Source of the DNA: DASYML01 sp036009045
GTDB lineage: Bacteria; Acidobacteriota; Blastocatellia; Pyrinomonadales; Pyrinomonadaceae
Length of the DNA: 61,113 bases
Assembly (NCBI GenBank): GCA_036009045.1
Contig: DASYML010000126.1
Coordinates: 1-61,113, forward strand
Direction of reading: 5' to 3'
The position numbers were made by a program, and so were the translations under genes. The stretch's first letter is position 1. Each line of letters starts with the position of its first letter. The notes below the pieces were generated by a model, which was given only the letters and a program-made list of their open reading frames with translations, made no database searches and was not told the DNA's origin. Positions 1 through 7,108 of this stretch are shown here, piece by piece.

Positions 1-26
1 ACTCCAGACTCTGGACTCCTGACTTA
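1..26. repeat. Edge of a heptad repeat
   Basis: The left edge carries tandem GACTCCT-like words, the same word seen near position 23530. It is probably one arm of an intergenic hairpin cut by the window boundary. Confidence 0.5.
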
Positions 27-223
27 TGTCGGGAGACTCGCGGGGCGTGGTGCGCCTCTGAGTTGGACGGGGGTTGCGGGGCGCAGCAGACTTTAACGAG
101 GCGTGTGCGGTCGCGTTGCATGGTCTCGTCTTCTTTGAGCCAGAGGCGGATTTGTCGGAAGATGCGTGCGGCGTGCGGGTCTAAGGCGTGGATGATAAGA
201 CGCGGCGGCCCTGTTTTGAACAT
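1..223 (-). CDS. Possible partial protein, unrecognised
   Basis: An open frame starts at ATG 223 and runs off the left edge. A TGA lies directly before that ATG, so nothing is missing upstream. Codon choice is host-like (ATC, CGC, CTC, GCC) through a basic stretch (LIIHALDPHAARIFRQIRL), after which the frame enters the heptad repeat at the window edge. I do not recognise the protein. The ATG sits inside a strong hairpin and has no visible ribosome binding site, so the true start may differ, or the frame may be fortuitous. Confidence 0.3.
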   Translation of the reverse strand, partial: MFKTGPPRLIIHALDPHAARIFRQIRLWLKEDETMQRDRTRLVKVCCAPQPPSNSEAHHAPRVSRHKSGVQSLE

Positions 224-239
224 TCAAGACAGGGCCGCC
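203..239. terminator. Strong GC-rich hairpin
   Basis: GGCGGCCCTGT and ACAGGGCCGCC form an 11-bp stem around a 14-nt AT-rich loop. It resembles a bidirectional terminator without a long T-run. It covers the ATG of the possible minus-strand frame. Confidence 0.55.
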
Positions 240-321
240 GGTTTATTGGACCAGCCTGGACCGGGAATGGCCGTTGGCACGAGCCAGCCTTTTGCTTCAC
301 CTGAAATCCGAAAAGATTTGA

Positions 322-370
322 TTGACCGGGCCATGTGTTATGATGTATAAAGCACTTTGTAGTGCAAAGT
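322..370 (+). promoter_or_regulatory. Probable sigma70 promoter with palindromic operator for dxs
   Basis: TTGACC (322-327) and TATAAA (346-351) are 18 bp apart. The inverted repeat ACTTTG-TAGTG-CAAAGT (354-370) covers the expected start of transcription, as a repressor operator would. It would leave a leader of about 130 nt before dxs. The regulator is unknown. Confidence 0.45.
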
Positions 371-385
371 AAAGATGGAGAATGG

Positions 386-496
386 ATGATTGAAGCGGCG
401 TCTTGGGGGAAGGCTCGCGGAACAATTTCGCACTCGATGGTGAACATTTTGGGAGATAGCAAAACGTCGCTTCTCGCGTTACAATGCGGACAATGA
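386..496 (+). CDS. Possible 36-aa leader peptide of dxs
   Basis: ATG 386 follows a GGAG at 377-380 with 5-nt spacing. The frame encodes 36 residues and its TGA overlaps the dxs ATG at 493 (ATGA). Overlap of this kind usually couples translation of two genes. No family is recognised, so it could be a leader peptide or chance. Its presence favours 493 over 484 as the dxs start. Confidence 0.35.
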   Translation: MIEAASWGKARGTISHSMVNILGDSKTSLLALQCGQ

Positions 497-2421
497 AACA
501 CTTACAGACGATCAATTCCCCGGCAGACCTGCGCCAGTTACGCCCGGAACAATTGCAAGAAGTGGCCGACGACATTCGCCAGTACATTCTAGAGACGATG
601 TCTCGCATCGGCGGCCATACGGGCGCTAGCTTGGGCGCGATAGAGTTGGCCGTCGCGCTGCATTATGCTTTCGAGACGCCGCATGACCGCGTCGTGTGGG
701 ACGTGGGCCATCAGGCTTACGCGCACAAAATCCTCACCGGACGCAGAGATCAACTCCCGACCATCAAGCAATACGGCGGCCTCAGCGGCTTTCTCAAACG
801 CGAAGAGTCCGAATACGACACCTTCGGCGCGGGCCACGCCTCGACCTCTCTCTCTGCCGCGCTGGGGATGGCGATTGCGCGCGACCGCGAGAATGAATCG
901 CATCATGTCTGCGCGGTCATCGGAGATGCCTCTCTGGCGGGCGGGATGGCGATGGAGGCTATCAATCAAGCGGGCCATTTGAAGACGCGGCTGATAGTTC
1001 TCCTCAACGATAACGAGATGTCCATCGCGCCTGCGGTCGGCGCGCTCACGGGCTATCTTAATCGCCTGCGCGAGGCGCAGGGCTATCATCGCTTCAAGGA
1101 CGAAGTTGGCGAGACCCTGCGCTGGATTCCGGCGTTCGGCGAGCGCATACATCAGGCCGCCAAGACGATGAAAGACGCGCTCGCGGCGGCGGTCCTGCCG
1201 GGCGCGCTGGTCAACGAACTGGGCTTTAAATATATAGGCTATGTTGACGGGCATAACCCTGTCGCGCTGGTCGCGGCCTTGCGCGAAGCGCAGCAGATCA
1301 AAGATGGACCAGTTATCGTTCACGCCCTGACGACGAAGGGCAAGGGCTATCCGGCGGGCGAGAAGAATTACTACGCATGGCACGCGACCGGGCCGTTTGA
1401 ACTGGCGACGGGCAAACCCGTCAAGGCCGCCAAGCCCTCGCCTCCCGCCTACACGAGCGTCTTCGGCAAGACGATGTGCGAGTTGATGGAAAAGGACCAG
1501 AATATAGTAGCCCTCACGGCGGCCATGCCGGACGGGACGGGCGTGGACCAGATTCTGGAAAAGTTCCCCGAGCGCGCCTTCGATGTGGGCATCGCGGAGC
1601 AGCACTGCGTGACCTTCGCGGGCGGCATGGCCTGCGAAGGTTTGAAGCCCGTCGCGGCCATCTATTCGACCTTCCTCCAACGCGCCTTCGATCAGGTCAT
1701 GCATGATATCTGTATACAGAAATTGAACGTCACGTTCGCGCTCGACCGCGCCGGAATAGTCGGCGGCGATGGGCCAACTCATCACGGCCTGCTCGACATA
1801 GCCTACCTACGCCCGATGCCCAACATGATTCTCATGGCCCCGAAAGATGAGGCGGAGATGCGTGACATGCTCTTGACGGCGATAGAGCATCCAGGCCCTG
1901 CCGCTTTGCGCTGGCCGCGCGGCAACGGCCAGGGTGTGGACATCAGCCGCGAGCCGCAGACGTTGGAAATAGGGAAGGGCGAAATCCTGCGCGATGGCGG
2001 CGGCGCGGAAGTGGCGATTATCGCTTACGGCTCGATGGTCCATCCTTCTTTGAAAGCGGCGGAGCATCTCGCGCAGGATGGTATCGAAACGACCGTCGTC
2101 AACGCGCGTTTCGTCAAGCCGCTCGACGCGGAACTCCTGCTCGCGCTGGCCCGCACCAAGCGCCTGCTCGTGACGATAGAAGAAGCATATCTCGCGGGCG
2201 GCTTCGGTTCCGCCGTCATGGAACTCCTGGAAGAGAACGGCCTCCTCGATAAAGTGCGCGTCGTGCGGATGGGCGTCCCAGACCGCATCGTGACACACGG
2301 CGACGCGAAACTCCTGCTCGCGAAATACGGCCTCGACCCTGACGGCATCTACACGCGCGTCAAAGAGAGCGTCGAAGTGCTGGACCAGAAACGCGCCGGG
2401 CGGCAGCATGTGCGTAGTTAG
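493..2421 (+). CDS. dxs: 1-deoxy-D-xylulose-5-phosphate synthase
   Basis: DXS condenses pyruvate with glyceraldehyde 3-phosphate using thiamine diphosphate, the first step of the MEP isoprenoid pathway. The N-terminus aligns well with the family (SRIGGHTGASLG, WDVGHQAYAHKIL). The ThDP/Mg motif reads GDASLAGG followed by LLNDN, and DRAGIVGGDGPTHHG starts the pyrimidine-binding region. The C-terminal transketolase domain is complete. Length (642 aa) is normal. The start at 493 matches the usual N-terminus and overlaps the upstream mini-ORF; ATG 484 is the alternative. No good Shine-Dalgarno precedes either. tlyA and nadK follow on the same strand, an order often seen around dxs. Confidence 0.96.
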   Translation: MKHLQTINSPADLRQLRPEQLQEVADDIRQYILETMSRIGGHTGASLGAIELAVALHYAFETPHDRVVWDVGHQAYAHKILTGRRDQLPTIKQYGGLSGFLKREESEYDTFGAGHASTSLSAALGMAIARDRENESHHVCAVIGDASLAGGMAMEAINQAGHLKTRLIVLLNDNEMSIAPAVGALTGYLNRLREAQGYHRFKDEVGETLRWIPAFGERIHQAAKTMKDALAAAVLPGALVNELGFKYIGYVDGHNPVALVAALREAQQIKDGPVIVHALTTKGKGYPAGEKNYYAWHATGPFELATGKPVKAAKPSPPAYTSVFGKTMCELMEKDQNIVALTAAMPDGTGVDQILEKFPERAFDVGIAEQHCVTFAGGMACEGLKPVAAIYSTFLQRAFDQVMHDICIQKLNVTFALDRAGIVGGDGPTHHGLLDIAYLRPMPNMILMAPKDEAEMRDMLLTAIEHPGPAALRWPRGNGQGVDISREPQTLEIGKGEILRDGGGAEVAIIAYGSMVHPSLKAAEHLAQDGIETTVVNARFVKPLDAELLLALARTKRLLVTIEEAYLAGGFGSAVMELLEENGLLDKVRVVRMGVPDRIVTHGDAKLLLAKYGLDPDGIYTRVKESVEVLDQKRAGRQHVRS

Positions 2422-2670
2422 CTCATCTCTCATCAACGTTCTTCGACGCTGAAATCCTGATACACCATATCGTCCAATTTGGAGACGGTCAGCGTACCTT
2501 GATGCCCTCACCCGCATCAAAATGTTCGTCGCAAACCTGATTTCTTCATGAATTGCGACCGTTCAACGGCGGCGCAACCTGTGGCCCCTTGATTGCATTG
2601 ATGAATCTTCTAAGACTGCTTGAGCGATAGCTACAGCATCATTTTAATGCGGCGACAACTATAAAATATT

Positions 2671-3456
2671 ATGACAGAGAGACGAAAAATCGTGATTCCG
2701 ACCGGGGCCGAAGATGAGGGGCCGCTTGAGACTCCGCACTTCGATACGGAAGCGGCGCGGGCTGCGCGGCCAGTGGTTCCGCTCGCGGGGCAAAGCGGCG
2801 AGCTCAGCCCTGTGCCGCAGAGCGTACACTATACACAGTCTGAACCCGTGCGGCGTGCGAGGGTTTCGCCCTGGCTGGTAGGGCTGGTGATTGTCGCCGC
2901 GATGAGCGCCGGGGCGGCTGGCGCGCTGGCACTCGATTACTACCGCAACCACAAGCCGGAGGAGTCGCAGGCCGCCATCCAACCCTCGGAGGCAGCCGTC
3001 GTGCCCGACGCGAGCGCCGCGCAACCTTTGAAAAATCCCTCCGAAGAGAACCGCAAAGTAGAGTCTCCCGCAACACCCGCGAAGACCAACTCGAACAGTG
3101 CGGAACATTCGCCTTCACCCGCGCCGAACGCTTCGACCGTCGCCGTCGTCTCAACCGAAAAATCACCGGAGCCTGTGGCCCGACCCAAGTCGCCCGCGCC
3201 GCAACCGGAACACTCCGCGCGCGAAGAGCGCAAGCAGGATGAAAAGCCGCCGGACGCGCGTGAAGCCAGACGCGAGAGACAGCGGGAAGTGACCGACGAA
3301 GAAGGCTCTGACGACCCGAACATGAGAGCGCGCGCCCGTAGACAGCGCCACCCGCGCGACATCGAAATGAGACCCGAAGATGTCCCGCCGCAACTCAAGC
3401 GCACCACACAGGAATTGCACCGCATCAGAGAAATCTTCGAGGGCACCAGACCGTAG
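2671..3456 (+). CDS. Single-pass membrane protein with Pro/Ala/Glu-rich tail
   Basis: This is a 261-aa protein of unknown function. About 65 hydrophilic residues precede one hydrophobic segment (about 68-90, PWLVGLVIVAAMSAG), followed by a long low-complexity region rich in Pro, Ser, Glu, Arg and Lys and ending in a charged segment. The layout suggests a membrane anchor with a disordered linker. It lies between dxs and tlyA with wide gaps on both sides, so it is probably transcribed alone. A heptad hairpin follows the stop codon. No enzymatic motif is visible. Confidence 0.65.
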   Translation: MTERRKIVIPTGAEDEGPLETPHFDTEAARAARPVVPLAGQSGELSPVPQSVHYTQSEPVRRARVSPWLVGLVIVAAMSAGAAGALALDYYRNHKPEESQAAIQPSEAAVVPDASAAQPLKNPSEENRKVESPATPAKTNSNSAEHSPSPAPNASTVAVVSTEKSPEPVARPKSPAPQPEHSAREERKQDEKPPDAREARRERQREVTDEEGSDDPNMRARARRQRHPRDIEMRPEDVPPQLKRTTQELHRIREIFEGTRP

Positions 3457-3460
3457 GAGA

Positions 3461-3598
3461 AGAGGCTAGAGGCTTGAGACTAGAGGCTAGTGAAGACATC
3501 AATTCTTCACTAGCCTTTGATCTTTCTTCCCGGTCTCTCATCTTTCTTCCCAGCCTCAAGCCTCAAGTCTCAAGCCCCTAGTCTCAAGCCTCCAATCT
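3461..3598. repeat. Heptad-armed hairpin (GAGGCTA type)
   Basis: GAGGCTA-like words pair with TAGCCTC-like words around the loop GTGAAGACATCAATTCTTCAC, with extra CTCAAGC/CTCAAGT words on the right. It lies between the membrane protein and tlyA. Confidence 0.8.
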
Positions 3599-3639
3599 CT
3601 CTTTTGCCTTCTTCTGCTCTGCTGTAAAGTATCTGCTTG

Positions 3640-4416
3640 ATGAAGCAGGGAACGGCGGATAAGGGGCGGCGCGAGCGGATAGATAAAATTCTGGTCGAGC
3701 GCGGTCTCGCGCCGTCGCGTGCGAAGGCGCAGGCGATGGTCATGGCGGGCGTCGTCCTGGTGGGCGAGCAGCGTGTAGAGAAGCCATCCGAAATGTTTAA
3801 GACGGATGCGAGCGTGCGTGTGAAGGGCGCTGGCGATCCCGCCTCGCGTTACGTCGGGCGCGGTGGATTGAAGCTGGAAGCGGCGCTCGCCGGATTCTGT
3901 ATTGATGTCAGAGAGGCTTCGTGTCTGGACGTGGGCGCTTCGACGGGAGGCTTTACGGATTGCCTCTTACAACATGGCGCGGGGCGCGTCGTCGCGCTCG
4001 ATGTCGGTCATAATCAAATAGACTGGCGCTTGCGCCAGGACCCGCGCGTGGAGACCAGAGAGGGCGTCAACGCGCGTTATCTGGTCCAGGAAAATTTTAA
4101 TGAGAGATTCGATCTCGCGGTGATGGATGTCTCGTTCATCTCCGCGACCAAAGTGTTGCCAGCCATCCCGCCGCTGTTGACCGAACGGGGGCGCATCATT
4201 ACGCTCATCAAACCACAGTTCGAGGTGGGCCGGGGCGAAGTCGGGCGCGGCGGCATCGTCAGCGACCCACAGAAACACGCGCGGGCCGTGGAGGAAGTAA
4301 ACGGTGCGGCTGAGCGTTTGGGATTGATGGTACGAGGCGTCATCACGTCTCCGATTACGGGCGCGGACGGCAACGTAGAGTTTCTCGCGTTGTACGAAAA
4401 AGTTTTACAGCCATGA
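3640..4416 (+). CDS. tlyA: TlyA family rRNA 2'-O-methyltransferase
   Basis: TlyA proteins methylate ribose in 16S/23S rRNA; they are often misnamed hemolysins. An N-terminal S4 RNA-binding domain (about residues 8-55, DKILVERGLAPSRAKAQ) is followed by an FtsJ/RrmJ-type domain. The SAM motif is CLDVGASTGGFTDCLL, and the catalytic K-D-K-E set is visible in GRGGLKL, VMDVSFIS and LIKPQFE. The protein has 258 aa, typical for the family. I chose ATG 3640; a TTG directly before it is an in-frame alternative. The next gene overlaps its end by 4 nt (ATGA), so the two are probably co-translated. Confidence 0.93.
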   Translation: MKQGTADKGRRERIDKILVERGLAPSRAKAQAMVMAGVVLVGEQRVEKPSEMFKTDASVRVKGAGDPASRYVGRGGLKLEAALAGFCIDVREASCLDVGASTGGFTDCLLQHGAGRVVALDVGHNQIDWRLRQDPRVETREGVNARYLVQENFNERFDLAVMDVSFISATKVLPAIPPLLTERGRIITLIKPQFEVGRGEVGRGGIVSDPQKHARAVEEVNGAAERLGLMVRGVITSPITGADGNVEFLALYEKVLQP

Positions 4417-5132
4417 GTGGACCAATTTTAGAGCCGACAGGTTTAGAGCCTGAAACGCTCGCGCGTCTTCAGCGCGTCAAGGCTTCGTATCAGAGCTTTA
4501 TCAAACTGAACTACGAGCACGCGGCGGAAGACTGCGCGACGTGCAACACGCGCGGCGTGTGTTGCACGGACGCGCACTTCGTCAACGTACACATCACGCG
4601 ACTCGAAGCCATCGCCATCCGCGAGACCTTAGCGCGCACGCCGCGCCTGGCCGAAGACGAGCGGCGCGCGGTCTACAAGAGGGCGCGTGAGACGGTTGAG
4701 CGATACGACTTGCGCGCGACGGGCGATACCTTCATGCAGACTTATGCGTGTCCTTTGTATGAACCCAAGGTGGGATGCCTGGTCCACGCACGCGCCAAGC
4801 CCGCGCCGTGCATTCAACATGCCTGTTACGAGAATTGGGAAGACCTTCCGCCGTTACAGCTACAGACGCGCGTCGAACATCGCGTCGAGCAGATGAACAG
4901 GGAAGTCTACGGCGCGGCCTGGGCTTGGCTGCCGACGCCGCTCTGGCTCACCCTCGTTGACCCTCAATCCGACGGCGCGGAACTCCAACGCCTCGCGCGC
5001 GAGTGGAGCGCACGCCCCGACGGCAGCAAGAGCCGTCACGCGGCCAGACATGCGCGCCAGTTTACGAACGGCACGCCACGCCGTCGCAAGAGCCTGCCCG
5101 TGTTGGGCCAGGGGTACGGAAATCCGCGTTGA
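4413..5132 (+). CDS. YkgJ-like cysteine-cluster protein
   Basis: This 239-aa protein has clustered cysteines in its first half (CATCNTRGVCCTDAHF, then YACPLYEPKVGCLVH and PCIQHAC). The spacing recalls the YkgJ/UPF0153 zinc or iron-sulfur binding family, whose function is poorly known. A basic tail (SRHAARHARQ, TPRRRKSLP) may bind nucleic acid. Its ATG overlaps the tlyA stop by 4 nt, so the two are almost certainly one operon, and a role in ribosome maturation is a reasonable guess but only inference. Confidence 0.75.
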   Translation: MSGPILEPTGLEPETLARLQRVKASYQSFIKLNYEHAAEDCATCNTRGVCCTDAHFVNVHITRLEAIAIRETLARTPRLAEDERRAVYKRARETVERYDLRATGDTFMQTYACPLYEPKVGCLVHARAKPAPCIQHACYENWEDLPPLQLQTRVEHRVEQMNREVYGAAWAWLPTPLWLTLVDPQSDGAELQRLAREWSARPDGSKSRHAARHARQFTNGTPRRRKSLPVLGQGYGNPR

Positions 5133-5303
5133 ATATTTACGCGCGGATATTCAAAATGAAATCTTCCGTGCATAAAAAAATGCGCGCTATTTTTTTAAGT
5201 CCAGCACGTTTAACAGCCAAGCTCTCTTTCAAAAATCTTAAGAGACATGCTCTATAAATCGAGTGTTTGGCGAGTGTTTTGGGAAGCTCATTTTTTATCA
5301 AAG

Positions 5304-5324
5304 TTTTCCACAAGTTTTTCCACA
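5304..5324 (+). promoter_or_regulatory. Two DnaA-box-like TTTTCCACA sites
   Basis: TTTTCCACA occurs at 5304-5312 and 5316-5324, each one mismatch from the DnaA box TTATCCACA. They lie in an AT-rich stretch (5133-5340) containing T-runs. They could bind DnaA or be chance in AT-rich DNA. Nothing else in 5133-5367 is recognised. Confidence 0.3.
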
Positions 5325-5367
5325 GGCCGTGGATGGCCGGGGGCTCGATAGTTAAAGTGTTTTCTTC

Positions 5368-5396
5368 TTGACAGGAGATGAAGGGAAGCGTATAAC
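5368..5396 (+). promoter_or_regulatory. Near-consensus sigma70 promoter of the structured RNA
   Basis: TTGACA (5368-5373) and TATAAC (5391-5396) are separated by exactly 17 bp. No open reading frame of quality follows, so this promoter most likely drives a non-coding RNA starting near 5402. Confidence 0.8.
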
Positions 5397-5401
5397 CCAC
5401 A

Positions 5402-5926
5402 ACCTCAGTCGCGTCCGCTCGCGGGCGGCGTGACCAGCGAGGGGAAAGGCGGACGTTGCGGTGACGCGAGGTCCGAGGGGAAAGACAGGCGGCTGTCTCT
5501 CCCGATTGACACCCCGCGCTGAAGCCGAAAGGCTTGCCAGGGAAGGCCGCGAGGCTTTCTTGAGCGCCCGGATAAAAACGGGTGGCACCCTGAGGAAAGG
5601 AACGGCCACAGGGAAGCGTAAGTCGCTTCGACGGGCGCAAGCCTGACCGAAGCCTCGTTGCCGGGGACGTAACCGGCGGTGGAGGAAAAGCCACCACAAC
5701 AAAAACCAAACGGCACCGTGTTCTCCAAAAGAGATGCGATGGTTTGTGAAAACAAATCAAGTGCCGACCGGAAAGCGTAGACCGCCACGCAAATTTCCGG
5801 GATACAAACGGCAGTTCCTGTGTGTACATGCGGAATTGCCACTTCCCCTCTGATTACTTCGGTGGTCTGAAAGGGAAATAAGGTTGCGCCGCTTTCAAGC
5901 AATTGGAAGCGGCGCAATCTTTTTTT
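5402..5926 (+). ncRNA. Unassigned highly structured RNA, about 525 nt
   Basis: The segment lies between a near-perfect promoter and a strong intrinsic terminator and contains no convincing CDS. It is dense in local helices: AAGCC-GAAA-GGCTT, GGTTTGT-GAAA-ACAAATC, GATTAC-TTCG-GTGGTC, GCCGG/CCGGC, GGTGG/CCACC, CCCG/CGGG, GGCA.TTCC/GGAA.TGCC, and CCGGAAA/TTTCCGG enclosing GCGT/ACGC. A longer-range helix CGGCAC/GTGCCG closes the 5720-5770 part. GNRA and UUCG tetraloops and GGAAA-type internal loops recur. I could not match it to RNase P RNA, tmRNA, SRP or 6S RNA by their conserved cores. The length and architecture recall large bacterial RNAs of the OLE/ROOL/GOLLD kind, but no family is claimed. 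Confidence 0.75.
5884..5926 (+). terminator. Intrinsic terminator of the structured RNA
   Basis: TTGCGCCGCTTTC pairs with GGAAGCGGCGCAA (13 bp, one wobble) around an 8-nt loop, followed by TCTTTTTTT. This is a textbook Rho-independent terminator on the plus strand. Confidence 0.93.
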
Positions 5927-5929
5927 AAG

Positions 5930-5996
5930 CAGTAACGAGTGACGAGTGACAAGCAAGAAAACCGCTTTTACTTGTCACTCGTCACTCGTCACTGCT
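5930..5996. repeat. Heptad-armed hairpin (GTGACGA type)
   Basis: Tandem GTGACGA words pair with TCGTCAC words around an AAGCAAGAAAACCGCTTTTACTT-like loop. It lies between the ncRNA terminator and nadK. Confidence 0.85.
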
Positions 5997-6087
5997 TTTC
6001 CTTCTTCGTTGACACCTCAAAGCGGGGGCGGGTATCATCCGGGGCGTCCCTGATATAAGTCATCACCAAATTCAAAATGATTGATTA

Positions 6088-6972
6088 ATGGACCAGCGAG
6101 CCATACGTCGAATCGGCGTCATCGTCAAACCCCATCAAGCGGAGGCATTGAAGACTCTCTGCCAGCTTGCAGAGTGGCTTGACGAGCATGGCATAGTGCT
6201 GGTCGGCGGGCCGGATCTAGAGCGCGAGCGCATCGAGCATGAGACGGGTTGCGCCGTCGAGGTGGTCCAATTGGACCAGTTGGCCGCGAGCGCGGATTTG
6301 CTGCTCGTGCTCGGCGGCGATGGGACCATGATTTCGGCGGCGCGGCTGGTGGGTGAGAGGCAAGTCCCTGTGCTCGGCATCAACTACGGGAACCTGGGCT
6401 ACCTGGCGGAATTTCGCATGGAGGAGATGTTTCCCGCGCTCGAATATATTCTCGCGGGAGAGTACAGGCTGGAACACAGGGAGATGCTGGCCGTCGAACT
6501 CTTTCGCGGCGACAAGCGATTGATGCAGAGCCGCGTCCTCAATGATGTCGTCATCAACAAGTCTGCGCTGGCGCGCATCATCGAAATCGAAGCCTACCTG
6601 AACGGGCAGTTCGTCAACTCTTTTCGCGCGGACGGCCTCATCGTCTCGACGCCGACAGGCTCGACCGCTTACAACCTCTCGGCGGGCGGCCCTGTCATTT
6701 ATCCATCCATGAACGCTGTCGTGATGACGCCCATCTGTCCCTTCACGCTCTCGAATCGTCCAATCGTTGTCCCCGACGATGCGCTCATAGAGTTGCGTCT
6801 TCAGACGCCGGATGAGGAAGTAGTCCTGACGCTGGACGGGCAGATAGGGCAGCCGCTCGTCGCGGGCGACCGCGTGCTCATCTGCAAGAGCGAGACGACC
6901 TTTGATATAGTGACGCCGACAAACAGAAACTACTTCGATGTCCTACGCGACAAATTACGCTGGGGGAGGTGA
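6088..6972 (+). CDS. nadK: NAD kinase
   Basis: NAD kinase phosphorylates NAD to NADP with ATP or polyphosphate in the cytoplasm. The diagnostic GGDGT motif is at residues 76-80 (VLGGDGTMISAAR), followed by the NAD-binding loop TPTGSTAYNLSAGGP and the C-terminal beta domain (VLTLDGQIGQPL). The protein has 294 aa, typical for the family. It follows dxs and tlyA on the same strand, but the large RNA and hairpins between them imply separate transcription. The ATG at 6088 has no clear Shine-Dalgarno. Confidence 0.95.
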   Translation: MDQRAIRRIGVIVKPHQAEALKTLCQLAEWLDEHGIVLVGGPDLERERIEHETGCAVEVVQLDQLAASADLLLVLGGDGTMISAARLVGERQVPVLGINYGNLGYLAEFRMEEMFPALEYILAGEYRLEHREMLAVELFRGDKRLMQSRVLNDVVINKSALARIIEIEAYLNGQFVNSFRADGLIVSTPTGSTAYNLSAGGPVIYPSMNAVVMTPICPFTLSNRPIVVPDDALIELRLQTPDEEVVLTLDGQIGQPLVAGDRVLICKSETTFDIVTPTNRNYFDVLRDKLRWGR

Positions 6973-7102
6973 AGCAGTGACGAGTGACGAGTGACAAGCA
7001 GGAAAAGCAGTGATGAGTCATGAGTGATGAGTAAAAGCTTTCCTCTTATCACTCATCACCTGTCTTTAACTCGTCACTCTTCACTCGTCACTTGTCACTG
7101 CT
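6973..7102. repeat. Compound heptad-armed hairpin (GTGACGA/GTGATGA)
   Basis: Two nested word sets, GTGACGA and a diverged GTGATGA, pair with TCGTCAC and TCATCAC words. It starts directly after the nadK stop and ends just before the symporter ATG, so it sits in the 5' leader of the next gene. Confidence 0.85.
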
Positions 7103-7108
7103 CTAACA

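Noticed and set aside
589..1785. A 398-residue frame antisense to dxs
   Set aside because: It is complementary to a confidently identified enzyme and has Arg/Gly/Asp-rich composition typical of shadow frames.
484..2421. GDAS in place of GDG in the DXS cofactor motif as a defect
   Set aside because: The Asp is kept, and GDAS forms are common among DXS enzymes of other phyla.
5402..5926. RNase P RNA, tmRNA, SRP or 6S RNA as identity of the structured RNA
   Set aside because: GAGGAAAGGAACGGCCACAGGG faintly recalls the start of RNase P RNA and CTTCGACGGG recalls tmRNA, but the other conserved cores (RNase P ACAGAA...GGCUUA end, the tmRNA T-arm, the SRP GGAAG loop) are missing.
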